From assembly GCA_030737875.1 (NCBI GenBank), contig CM060912.1, positions 464,446,310 to 464,510,309 of the forward strand: a DNA stretch of 64,000 bases, written 5' to 3'. Source of the DNA: Allium sativum (Eukaryota; Streptophyta; Magnoliopsida; Asparagales; Amaryllidaceae). Position 1 is the stretch's first letter. Every line of letters starts with the position of its first letter. The translations under genes were made by a program, and so were the position numbers. Below the pieces are notes generated by a model. It was given only the letters and a program-made list of their open reading frames with translations. It was not told where the DNA came from and made no database searches. This document shows, one piece after another, positions 46,905-57,290 of this stretch.

Positions 46905-47150
46905 TGTTTTATAAATATTCCCTTTTCCCTTTTCTATTTGTTTTACAAATATTCCCTTTTCACTTCTATTTATTTTCTACATATTTCCTTTTCAATTCTA
47001 TTTGTAAATGTTTTACAAATATTTCTCTCTTAATTTTATTTGTAAATGTTTTACAAATATTTCTCTTTCTATTTTATTTGTAAATGTTTTACAAATATTT
47101 CTCTTTTCTGTTTTATTTGTAAATGTTTTACAAATATTTCTCTTTTCTAT
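46905..47150. repeat. 38-bp tandem repeat with an internal palindrome in D
   Basis: ATTTGTAAATGTTTTACAAAT starts at 47000, 47038, 47076 and 47115, followed each time by ATTTCTCTT. The unit is a perfect-stem inverted repeat (ATTTGTAAA / TTTACAAAT). Less regular TATTTGTTTTAYAAATATTCCC units precede it from about 46905. Confidence 0.92.
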
Positions 47151-50019
47151 AATTCTTTGATTTTATAATTATTTTATTTTATAAAACCTTTTTCTTTTTA
47201 TATATAAAATCCATTGATTTTATATAAATAATTTATTTTCAAAATACACTTTGAAAATCCCCTTTTCTGCATCCTAGTATTTCTTACGGTATCTAAAATA
47301 CCAAATAACAATGATTGATATCATTCAACACACATAATCAACAACAGATTATATATCACATCATATATTACAATATATGAAAAGAACAACATTATAAATA
47401 TTGAGGAATAAAGTTGGATCCCTCCAACCTGTTTCCCTGCATCACAGATGTTAAACAATATAATTTACATCGATTTCATTTCAATATGAAATATTCTACT
47501 AAATAGAATCAATATTTGATTAATGATTTATATATATATATATCGTTATCTATAATTTCAACCAATACATAAGTAATTCAACCAAACAGTTAACGTACAA
47601 CAATCAATAGTTAATTATCAGTTCTAAGAATACGTTATAAAAATATAACTGTTCAGAGTTGGTGAGTTTTACTCACAGTGGACGATCATCGTTAAATAAT
47701 GATAATTGTCGCTTGATTCGGACGGACAGTTTTTTTGCTATAAACTGTAACGAGCTCTGATTCACTCCCAGTCAGTTCTGTTGGGAAGTCTCTGTCCATA
47801 CAAATTCAGCACATCTAATGGCGTCTAATTCTGTTCACGTATGAAAGGATTATTCAAGTTACAATATTTAATCGTATTTGACGTCATCAACTTGTTAATT
47901 AAACATTTAAATAAATAATTAATCTCACCCTCACTTCACATGTGCTTCCTCTACCAGGCAAATGCCGTTCCCAGTCAATCCAAAAATCAAAACGTTTCTT
48001 TCTTTTCTTACTACCTTTTTGGGCCTCATGCATAATTGAGCGAGCCCTTCTCCATGCATCTAAATCCATTGTAAAACCCATCTGCCCCCTACAGTACTTG
48101 TCTCCTCCAAATAAAGAACTTCAGTTCCCAAAATAAAAACATTCCCAAGCCATGAGCAATTAAAAAGAATAAGACATACTCCCTCCATATTTTTATCACG
48201 AAATACCATGGCCTTCACCATGTTGTGGCTTCTCCCGTCCCCTATACGTACACAGTTGTACCCGCCCCTTTCCTCCCCTGTTTTCCTTCATCCCAAAACT
48301 CCCTCATCACATCAGTAAAATAAAAACCCACTCCACCGTTAATTACAATCACCCCTTAGCCTTAACAATTTATTTCCGTGCTAACCTTCTTCTCTTCTGA
48401 AACAAACAAGACCGCACTCCCCATCATTACAACAACTTCCTCCGCCACAATCTCGATCAATACACCATTAAAACTCAATCGAAAATATGCAAAACTTCTC
48501 ACTTCAAAATCTCTACATTTCCTTCCTAATATCGTCAAACTCGCACGCTCAAACAAGAACCCAACTTCGTGCCAGAACCATACGCCTGCAGAAAATAGCG
48601 AACTAAATCTTGTTCAAATTTCACCTTAGTTTGAACGCCAGTGGCATTCGATGCCAGGAATCCAAAACCGAACTCGATTTCCCGAATCAAAGTCTAAATC
48701 TCGCCATTTCTCAAACCCTAGCCATACGTTGTACCAATAGCAGTAAATCGAACTCCCCCAAAAACAGATGGAAATGACGAGTAACACAAGAGGATCTTAT
48801 ACATGTATATTTTAGGATTTATAGAAATTTATATGAATTGATATGGATTTTTATAAGCTGCGATTTCATTGTGATAAAGAAATATGGCGGCGGTAGAACT
48901 TTTGACCAGAGAAAAACGTTTTAGGGTTAGAGGAATTAAAGTGTGTATTTATAGAGGGGGTTTAATAATATTTAAATCGATTATTTTATACATTTTAATT
49001 GTATCGCTACTTACATTACTGTTTTAAAAATTCCTCCGATCACATACAACATCCAATTTCGATGAAAATGGACATGCAGCTACAGTTCGACATTACGGAC
49101 CCAACGAAACTGGTTTCGTCGAATTCCGATTTCGTTTGCTCACACAGCGTATTTTTAAAGTCAAACAATTGACTGTTTTACACATTAAAATTCCGTACGG
49201 CCACACACTGACTTCAAAAATCACGAAAATTGAAATTTAATGGTAATTCGATATTACAGATCCAACAAAATTAGTTTCATCGAAAACGAAGGTTGTTTGC
49301 AAAACTGGCTATTTTTAAAGCTCTAAATAACCCATTTAAATATATAAATATATTTAAAAGTAATTAAATTAAATATTTAAAAATAAATATTATCGTATAT
49401 ATTCACACTAGAATACCATACAACTCCAATTGGATTTATAACTTAATATCCAAATCCCGGTTGAATCGATATTTTATTTATATTGAAAATTCCATTTAAA
49501 ATATTAATAAATCGCTAAACTATAAAGGAAATTCCATAGCGACTATTTGAAAATTTGATTCGGACATAAATTAAAATCTACACAATGAAGTCCTGATTTT
49601 TCTCTTCCACTAGAAAAATATACTTCACCAGCTCCGAACGTTTCTTGTTTCACAGAAATCCGATTTAAAACGGACCTTGTATATTCAGTTGAAGTTCAAA
49701 TCGACAAATTATGAACTGCAGCGCCATTTCGAGCTCGATTATAATTATAATATAATTATACGTTCAAACAATCGTTATTTAAGTATATTCATTATTCTAA
49801 GTCAATTCTAAGCTGAATTAAATATTTCAAATTTGTCCAGTTCACACGATATTGTCAATTCACAATTTCCAACTATTTCAGAATTAAATATATTATTTTA
49901 TTATTTATATTAATTAAATATTCAATATTATTTAATTAAACAACCATTTAATTATCTAAACCATTATTTAAATAATTAAATAAATAAATTATTATATCGC
50001 TAAAATATGGGACATTACA

Positions 50020-50712
50020 AGAAGGGTCTTAGTTGATAGTGGGGCATTTGTCAATGTCCTCTTCATTAATGCATTTCATAGGATGAAACTCTCAAGGGAT
50101 GATGTGAAAGCTTGCCAGAATAAAATTCACGGATTTATAGGGAAAGCCGTTCAACTAAGTGGCATCATTAGTCTGGTCGTCGAAGTTGGAAAGGGAGATC
50201 AGAAAGCTGCACTAAAGCAAGATTTTGTCATAATCGATGAGTTTTCTGCTTACAACGCTTTCCTTGGGAGGCCAACCTTCGCAGCTTTTAGAATAACAAT
50301 GGCTCCATGGTGTCTCACGATGAAATACCCTTCTGAAAATGGAATTGGTGCAGTCAAGGGCGACCAACAAGCAGCGAGGGTGTGCTATCTGGTTAAGCTT
50401 GCTGAGGCGAGGAAGAAGGAAGTGAAGAAGGATGTGGAGCCTCCGCTCCGCATTCATGATCCCCCTATAACAATCAGGGTGGGGCCCTCATACTGGAGAA
50501 ATAACGGAGCCCAGAAGGAAACTGATCTAAGAAAAGCCAGTATGGGGGAAAACAGAGCGACACTGGCTGATGACACCATCTCTGTTCTAGTACACGATAA
50601 AGATCCTGACCAAGTCCTAAAGATAGGCTCTCGGCTGGGCTTAAAGTTGCAGAAGGAATTGATATTGTTTTTTAAAAGCAAACCTAGATGTTTTCGCATA
50701 AATGCACCCTGA
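50020..50712 (+). pseudogene. Element C protease and connection to RT
   Basis: After the D target copy the frame continues with VLVDSGAFVNVLF, the Tat protease active site with catalytic Asp. The domain runs through HGFIGKAVQLSG, FVIIDEFSAYNAFLGRPTF and TMKYPSENGIG, the conserved Tat protease end. A linker with VLVHDKDPDQVLKIGSRL leads to a stop at 50710-50712. Position 1 of the segment shares its codon with 43718, so D inserted without disturbing the frame. Confidence 0.88.
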
Positions 50713-51478
50713 CATGTGCGGAATATCACCAGATGTAATTGTTCATAAGTTGAATATTAATCCTAGTTTGACTCCTGTAAAACAAAAAGGAAGAATTCAA
50801 GGACCTGAGAGGTCTGTAGGATTAAAAGAAGAAGTAGATAGACTATTCAAGAATAACTTTATACGAGAATCTACGTATCCCGAATGGGTTTCCAATCCGG
50901 TCCTTGTTAAAAAATCCAACGGCAAATATAGGGTGTGCATAGATTACTCAGACCTTAACAAAGCGTGTCCCAAAGATAGTTTTCCATTACCAAGAATTGA
51001 CCAACTTGTCGATGCAACTACGGGACACGAGCTATTATCATTTAGGGACGCATATTTCGGGTATAATCAAATCATGATGCATAGGCCAGATGAGGAGAAC
51101 ACAAATTTCATAACCGATAAAAGCCTATATTGCTATAAAGTTATGCCATTTGGACTAAAGAATGCGGGAGCAACCTATCAGCGCCTTGTGAATTCCATGT
51201 TCAAATCCCAAATTGGGAACACTATGGAGGTCTATGTAGATGATATGCTGGTAAAGCCAAAGAAGGCAGAAAATCATATGGAAAATCTAGTCGAGATGTT
51301 TCATATCCTTAGAAAGTATAACATGAAGCTAAATCCTCTTAAATGCTCATTTGGAGTTTCGTCGGGAAAATTTCTCGGGTCCATAGTCAATGCAGGGGCA
51401 TTGAGGCGAATCCTTCTCAAGTCACAGCCTAACAAGAAATGCGAACTCCAAGGACAAAGAAATAGCTTCAAAGCTTGA
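50702..51478 (+). pseudogene. Element C reverse transcriptase
   Basis: The frame starts with GISPDVIVHKLNI, followed by the Tat RT motifs FIRESTYPEWVSNPVLVKK, RVCIDYSDLNKACPKD, FPLPRIDQLVD, MPFGLKNAGATYQRL and the catalytic YVDDMLVK. The third RT motif reads LSFRDAYFGYNQI where the family has LDAYSGYNQI; the catalytic Asp-Ala is present but the residues around it differ. A frame change near 51395 (after FLGSIVN) ends it. Confidence 0.88.
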
Positions 51479-52090
51479 ATGGAAAAGTCGCTGCCTTGAA
51501 CCGATTCATCTCAAAGGCAACAGATCGATGCATCCTACTCTTCGATGACTTAAGGAAGAGAAAGAAAGATTTTCAGTGGACTCCTGAGTGTCAAACGGCA
51601 TTTGAAGAATTGATTAAACACATGGAGTCTCCACCAATGCTTTCTAAGCCTAGAGATGGAGAGACGTTGTTCCTATATTTGGCTGTCTCGTCCCATGCCC
51701 AAGTGCTGCACTTATTCGGGAGGATGCTAAGGTTCAAAGGTCAGTTTACTACATTAGCAAGTGACTCACTGGGGCAGAGCTAAACTACCCAAAGTTGGAA
51801 AACCTTGCATACTATTTGCTTATTGCCTCGAAGAAATTAAGATCATATTTCCAATCCCATCCTATAAAAGTTCTCACTAACCAATCGTTAAGGCAAGTTC
51901 TTTTTCGCCCAGAAACTTCGGGAAGGTTATTGAAGTGGAATTTTGAGCTTAGCCAGTATGACATCACTTATCATCCTCGAAGATCTATTAATAGGCAAGC
52001 CTTAGCAGATTTCATCGCCGAACTCACAGATTGGGGAGAGGGAATTGAAGAACCAACAGAGACAGTGGCTATTCGGAAAGGTTATTGAAG
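51475..52090 (+). pseudogene. Element C first RNase H
   Basis: The frame begins with KVAALNRFISKATDRC, the junction between RT and RNase H, then FQWTPECQTAFEELIKHM and LFLYLAVSSHA. The catalytic start is eroded. A second frame continues with NLAYYLLIASKKLRSYFQSHPIKVLTNQ and ITYHPRRSINRQALADFIAELT. The last 150 bp are tandemly duplicated downstream. Confidence 0.85.
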
Positions 52091-52235
52091 TGGAATATTG
52101 AGCTTAGCCAGTATGACATCACTTACCATCCTTGAAGATCTATTAATAGACAAGCCTTAGCAGATTTCATCGCTGAACTCACGGATAGGGGAGAGGAAAT
52201 TGTAGAACCAGCAGAGGCAGTGGCTAGTTGGAAGC
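51926..52235. repeat. 155-bp tandem duplication in the RNase H region of C
   Basis: GTTATTGAAGTGGAA starts at 51926 and again at 52081. The copies agree through AGCCTTAGCAGATTTCATCG and AGGCAGTGGCTA/AGACAGTGGCTA. The second copy carries an extra stop and shifts the frame. It is a lesion acquired by this copy. Confidence 0.93.
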
Positions 52236-52730
52236 TTTACTTTGATGGGTCCAGAAATGATTATTGTTCAGGAGCCGTAATTGTCCTATAAACTCCAAAT
52301 GGTCAATCTCTATTCTACGCCCTAAGATTAGAGTTCCCAACAACGAATAATGAGGCCGAATATGAGGCATTAATAACAGGGCTAAAGCTGGCAAAAGAGA
52401 TGAATCTGAATACGAGGCATTAATAACAGGGCTAAAGCTGGTAAAAGAGCTAAATCTGTACACTTTGCAAATCTTTAGTGATTCTCAACTGGTAGTATGT
52501 CAAGTCCTTAAAGAGTTCCAGACTAAAGTTCGAAACCTTCCTTCTTATCTTATCAAAACCATGGAACTTCTCAACGACCTCGACCACTACACTATATCAC
52601 ATTCCAAGGGAAGAAAATTCAAAGGCAGATTCTCTCGCCAAATATGCCAGTTCTTCAGATGCACAATTATTGGGTCTTATTCCTGTAGACGTCCTTTCAA
52701 CTCCCACCATTGAGGTAGTAGATGTTGACT
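52236..52730 (+). pseudogene. Element C second, archaeal-like RNase H
   Basis: A second RNase H begins with LYFDGSRNDYCSGAVIVL, followed by FPTTNNEAEYEALITGLKLAKEM, FSDSQLVVCQV and a C-terminal MELLNDLDHYTI. The presence of this extra domain between RNase H and integrase is a known mark of the Tat lineage. Catalytic Asp and Glu are visible. A TAA after VIVL and a 50-bp tandem duplication starting at 52358 and 52408 (GAATAYGAGGCATTAATAAC) break the frame. Confidence 0.88.
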
Positions 52731-52929
52731 GGGTCATGGAGACGGTTGAAGAGCCCATGTCATGGATGACTCCGATCAAGGAATGTATCCTCAACGGGAC
52801 ACTCCTCGGAGAGCCGAAAAAGCGAAGGAAGATGTTACGCAAAGGTCCACTATACCTTATTCAAGACGGAAAGTTATACAGACGAGGATTCTCTATGCCA
52901 CTGCTTTGATGTGTAATAAAGGAGGAATC

Positions 52930-53983
52930 AAGAGCAATCATGGCAGAGTTACATAAGGGAGATTGCGGTGGTCACATAGGCGGTCAAACACTGGCCAAGA
53001 AAATTCTTCGATATGACTACTTTTATCCCGATGTGAACCTAGATGCGATGACTTATGTTAAAAAGTGTGATAGATGCCAAAAATTTGAAAAAATTCCAAG
53101 AGCACCTTCCACTGAATTGACTCAAATGGTCAACCCATGGCCATTTGCCGTCTGGGGTATAGATTTGATTAGAGCATTACCTACAGCTAAATCAAATATG
53201 AAGTATGCAATAGTAGCTGTTGACTATTTTACTAAATGGGCTAAAGATGAACCGCTAACTACTATTACTTCAAAGAAGGTGATCAATTTTGTCTTGAAGA
53301 ACATCATTCGCAGGTTGGTGTACCGCAGAAAATAATCACCGATAATGGAACTCAATTTGAGAGCAGTGAATTTCTAGATTTTTGTGCCAAGTACAAAATC
53401 AAGAAGAGTTTTCTAGCAGTTGCTCATCCGTAGGCCAACGGGCAAGTCGAAGCAATCAACAAAATCTTGAAGTCAACTATTAAAAAGCGACTCGAAAAAC
53501 CTAAGGGTGCTTGGGTAGACGAGCTTCCACTTGCACTATGGGCATACCGTACCACCCATAAAACTGCGACAGGGCACACTCCATTCTCTCTTGCATTTGC
53601 ATCCGAGGCTATGATCCCAGTAGAACTGGAGGTCCCAACTCATAGAAGAATCCATTTCAACCAAGAGGAGAATGAGAAACTGCAACTCGAAGCGCTCCCA
53701 ATTTCTTGAAGAGAAAAGAAGAGAATCAAAACTTAGAGTCATGGAGCATCAGAGAAAAATAGCTCATTATTTCAATGCTAAAGTATAGCGCAGAACCTTC
53801 CAAGTTGGGGACCTTGTTCTGAAAAGAATCATGACAGGATCTGGGGTACTTGGACCCAACTGGGAGGGACCATATATGATTAGCCAAAAATTTTCTGATG
53901 GTACTTTTGAGCTGAAAACCACGGATGGAATCCAACTTCCGAGAGCATGGAATGCTATACACCTCCATCACTACTTCACTTAA
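52930..53983 (+). pseudogene. Element C integrase
   Basis: The zinc finger (LHKGDCGGHIGG, then CDRCQKF) and the start of the core (WGIDLIRALP, AIVAVDYFTKW) lie at 52940-53335. After a frameshift near 53315 come the second Asp (ITDNGTQFES) and the Glu motif NGQVEAINK; a TAG replaces the codon before ANGQVE. The C-terminal region (WVDELPLALWAYRTTHKT, TPFSLAFASEAMIPVE) follows, then another frame to a TAA at 53981. There is no chromodomain, as expected for Tat. Confidence 0.88.
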
Positions 53984-54470
53984 AGTTTCTTTCATATGTT
54001 TTGAAAAAAGTTGTAAATATCATGCATTGTAAATACATGCAACATCATTAAAAACTTTGTACATGCTAATGAAAGAAATTGCTTTACTTGCCTAAATCGT
54101 ATGATTCGCAAACTGTTTGCTAAGATTTGATTTTGATTGTAGGACCATTAAAAGAATGCTAATGCATCTATGACCTAATAAGACCTAGTGATCATTATAG
54201 CACATCCCGATTGGGATAGCTCAAATATCCATTGCTCAATACTTAAAACATCATTTGCAACCAACTCAATGATATGGAGCATATTAGTGCAAGAAAGGAA
54301 CACTAGGGACTGAATGGTCAAATGGCGCGATGCTTAAAGTTATAGATAAAGCTGCAAGTTTCATAAAAGGGGCACCTTCTTAATTGCAAGGTCTCGGGCC
54401 CTGGTTCTGACAATTCGTGGTAAAACCCGATGAATGAACTGGCGTCTGCCCTGAGAAACAACGCAATATT

Positions 54471-54815
54471 AAACCAAAGACCTCCCAGAGGGGCACCCAG
54501 TCAACCGCTGACGCCATTTATACATGGCTGGATGGCGATATAAATACTGGGTTTTAAAACCAAAGACCTCCATGAGGGGCACCCAGTTCATCGTCAACGC
54601 CATTAATACATGGCTGGATAGCGATATAAAAACTAAGTTTTAAAACCAAAGACCTCCCCGAGGGGCACCCGATTCATCGTCAACGCCATTAATACATGGC
54701 TCGATAGCGATATAAACACTGGGCTTCAAAACAAAAGACCTCCCCGAGGGGTACCCGGTTCATCGTCAACGCCATTAATACATGGCTGGATAGCGATACA
54801 AACAGTGGGTTCTAA
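54471..54815. repeat. Four-unit minisatellite, period exactly 86 bp
   Basis: Units begin AAACCAAAGACCTCC at 54471, 54557, 54643 and 54729. Each contains GAGGGG(C/T)ACCC, CGCCATTAATACATGGCT and GATAGCGATA. Units differ at about 5-15 positions. It lies within the C 3' tract. Confidence 0.95.
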
Positions 54816-55917
54816 AAGGCCACTTCGGCGTCATCCGATCAGATGTTGAGCTATTGATTTTGGGTCTTCCAAATCCAGTTACTTACAGACCCAAAGCCCT
54901 TCTCGAAGGTTCCCTATAAATTCTCCAAGTAGCTGAGTCATTCAATCACAACGAATAACGGGTTTACAAATACCTCTTCAGAGGAATGGAAAATAAGACT
55001 TCTACAGGGGTATATGTTCAAATCTAATCTTCGAAGGGCCTGGATTGCCAGGCTAGTGAGAAAAATGACTGAATATATAATATAAGACCTCTCGAACAGA
55101 GGAACAAAAAAAAGTTCATTGCCACAAAAGGGCATGAGTAAGATCGACTAAAACTGGGAATCTTTTGATTATGGTCATGCCAAGAAATTCAACAATGGCA
55201 AAAACATATGATCAAAAAAACCTAAATAAAATTGGTCGCATAATGTCACGCTTAGCCCTTAAAGTCCGTGACAAATTTTTGGCATGGGAGCATTACCATA
55301 GCATTAAGGAAATTCACTAATGCTCACTCAAACATAACATGAACTCGTCACAAATTTACAATAGAGCTTAGCTCTCACAAGGTTTACTCTGACAGGTGAA
55401 GTTAATTTCCTTGAAATAACTAAGGTGAATTCGAAAACTTTGACATTGTGATAAGCATAAAGTTGATCGTCCACGAAAAAGAAGTCTCATAAATTACCTT
55501 AGCCACAGTCAAGGAAATCCAGTCAAACTGGTCAAGTAAACCCGGTTAATAATGATTTGTGGCTACAAAAAAGAAGAAGTAATAATAATAAAGAAAAATA
55601 TTATTATCATTTGCTGAAAGATGTCATGAGATCGTTATTATGCCGAATATTGTAATAATAAACGACTGGTAATGTGAAGAATTTGTATTGAAAGCATATA
55701 AAGAAAGCAGGTATGGAAGATAAAGGCTTAAAGTACAATAAGCGCAACACTTCCATCATAGCAACACAGAGTCAAGTCACAAACCCAGTGCAAAAGTGTT
55801 GGACATAGAGAAACATAAGTGGGGACTGACACCCGCATATACAATCGGTCTAAAGAATAAATACATAAAAGGAAATAATAATGTTAGACAAGAGGATTTC
55901 TTCTTTTCGTCACTAGA

Positions 55918-56035
55918 TCATTTCCCAACATGAGCAGAAGGAGAAGTATCGGTCAGTTTTGTTTTGTTCCCAGGACTTGCTAATTCGGCAATGATCTCAT
56001 CCTGGGACTTGAGAGCCTAGATAAGCGCTGCTCAC
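55918..56035 (-). pseudogene. Antisense coding remnant of element C
   Basis: On the minus strand about 38 codons read with protein-like composition, including ALKSQDEIIAELASPGNK, ending at a TGA at 55918-55920. One TAG sits six codons into it. The upstream part is missing because a deletion fused this region to position 56045 of the 3' LTR. Tat elements such as Grande are known to carry an antisense gene in this place. The match is inferred from position and composition, not from an alignment. Confidence 0.5.
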
Positions 56036-56044
56036 TTTAATACT

Positions 56045-56985
56045 AGGACGTGGTACAACGGACCGGTCATACCAGGAGCAACTCACTTTAATAAGTCTTA
56101 CGTCACCGATCGGTTAGGAAGGATTACAACCGGTCGGTCATATCATGAGTGGCAGGCCGATCGGTCTCATAAGAAAGGAAGATGTACCAATCGGTTGCTT
56201 CTAAAGCAATGTGTCATATTCTAATACTTCTACACCAGTCGATCAGAAAGACAAACAACCGACCAGTATGAAGCCCATTGCTGATCAATCGCGCGTATAA
56301 AAGGAGGAGACATACCAATCGGTCGGTTCTGATTCAGACCGATCGGTCCTCTGGACAGCTATTTATAGGCTAGCCGGTGGCAATTTCCGTAAATATGACT
56401 TAGGTCGCTACCGGTGACCTGCACATGATATCTTGGGTCTTCCTCACACCTATAAATAGTGGACCAACCCCACTTTAATGGGGGATGAATTTTCTTATCA
56501 AGAAGTTCTGCTAAAATCTCTCCATAACTATTTCACATAGTTCTAACACTCATCCATCATCATCAAGTGAAGATTCATTCATTCATTAATCATGGCCTTC
56601 ATCAAATTTATCCAAGTGATCTAAGAGTTGGAGATCTATAATCCAAGTTCAAACGCTTGAAGAAATCCTTCCAATCCTTCTCCGATCATACCTTGTCTAC
56701 GCTGTTATTCCATTTCTTTATGACTTTTCATGAATTCAAGTGTGATCTACAAGTGAGAGAGTGATAAAAATTGTTGAAATAGTGAATCAAATATTGTAAT
56801 TGATAAATCGATAATGGAATCCTATGAGAATGCGGATGTAGATCACTTATGATTCGAACCACTATAAAAATGTTCTTGTGTTTTACTTTTATATTTTCTA
56901 TGCCTGCGATTGTGGCTCCACATAATTTTAGTTGAAGTACTTGATAGAGTACCTATGGTGTTACATATCGTTTTTGGTATAAACA
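56045..56985 (+). repeat. 3' LTR of element C, truncated at its 5' end
   Basis: This 941-bp LTR matches 40696-41635 and ends TTTTTGGTATAAACA. About 307 bp of the LTR start are missing. The join sits at AGGACG. TATA box CCTATAAATAGTGG lies near 56450. Loss of the LTR start and of the purine tract would prevent any new integration copy. Confidence 0.92.
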
Positions 56986-56990
56986 ACTAG

Positions 56991-57290
56991 CTCCAGTATA
57001 AGAAAGAAGCTGAAGAAGAAAAAGAAGAAACCTAAGAAGAATGTTATCTGCTTCAACTGTTAGTTAGAGGGCCATTATGCCATGGATTGTGAGAAGCCAA
57101 AAGCCGAAAGGAAGTGCTTTGAATGCGGCAAGCCTGGACATAAGAAGAAAGAATGCCCAGACTTTTTAAAGAATAAGCAAGAGGAGGAAGCATGTGTTAT
57201 GGAAGTTATTCCAATTTCCTATTGCATTCTTGATGAGAATTATGAGAATTTGACATTATTTGGATATGCTTCCTGCCAGTAGAGTTTGAT
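56991..57290 (+). pseudogene. Element B gag C-terminal part with zinc knuckles
   Basis: The gag frame resumes directly after the C target copy with a Lys run (KKLKKKKKKPKK), then two CCHC knuckles: CFNC.LEGHYAMDC with a TAG inside, and the intact CFECGKPGHKKKECPDF. The frame runs to a TAG at 57280-57282. Two knuckles are unusual but known in this clade; A has a comparable pair. Confidence 0.85.

Larger units (their letters stand above)
43719..50019 (-). mobile_element. Element D: 6.3-kb giant solo LTR (or LTR-like element)
   Basis: The unit is flanked by the perfect duplication AGAAG (43714-43718 and 50020-50024). The plus-strand ends are TGTAACGACCC and GGGACATTACA. The minus-strand start TGTAATGTCCCATATTTTA resembles B's LTR start (TGTAACAGCCCACATTTTA). 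A minus-strand TATA box CTATAAATACAC lies at 48944-48955 and a GTGAGT donor-like site at 47671-47676. No gag or pol motif or primer site was found, and the two ends are not direct repeats of each other. This fits a very long solo LTR on the minus strand. A non-autonomous element is the alternative. Confidence 0.85.
53984..56044 (+). other. Element C long 3' non-coding tract
   Basis: About 2 kb separates integrase from the 3' LTR. It holds the 86-bp minisatellite (54471-54815) and a minus-strand coding remnant at 55918-56035. Phrases such as GACCTC(C)CCGAGGGG recur. No plus-strand frame of note exists. Long 3' tracts with tandem repeats and antisense frames are known in Tat elements. Confidence 0.8.
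40389..56985 (+). mobile_element. Element C: Tat-type Ty3/gypsy element, split by D
   Basis: It is bounded by TG at 40389 and CA at 56985, with target copies ATTAG (40384-40388) and ACTAG (56986-56990), one transition apart. Removing C keeps B's gag frame, which supports these borders. LTRs are 40389-41635 and the truncated 56045-56985. The primer site is TGGCGCCCACC-type. Gag, protease, RT, RNase H, a second archaeal-like RNase H and integrase follow in Tat order, without a chromodomain. A long 3' non-coding tract holds an 86-bp minisatellite. Many lesions show it is dead. Confidence 0.9.

Noticed and set aside
48378..48629. 83-codon frame in element D
   Set aside because: Non-coding LTR sequence; composition is low-complexity and no homologue is suggested.
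43719..50019. Element D as a complete element with two LTRs
   Set aside because: The two ends are not direct repeats and no primer site, purine tract or coding domain was found, so a solo LTR fits better.
54471..54815. CRISPR-like spaced repeat
   Set aside because: The 86-bp units are contiguous with no variable spacers, and the DNA is plant retrotransposon sequence.
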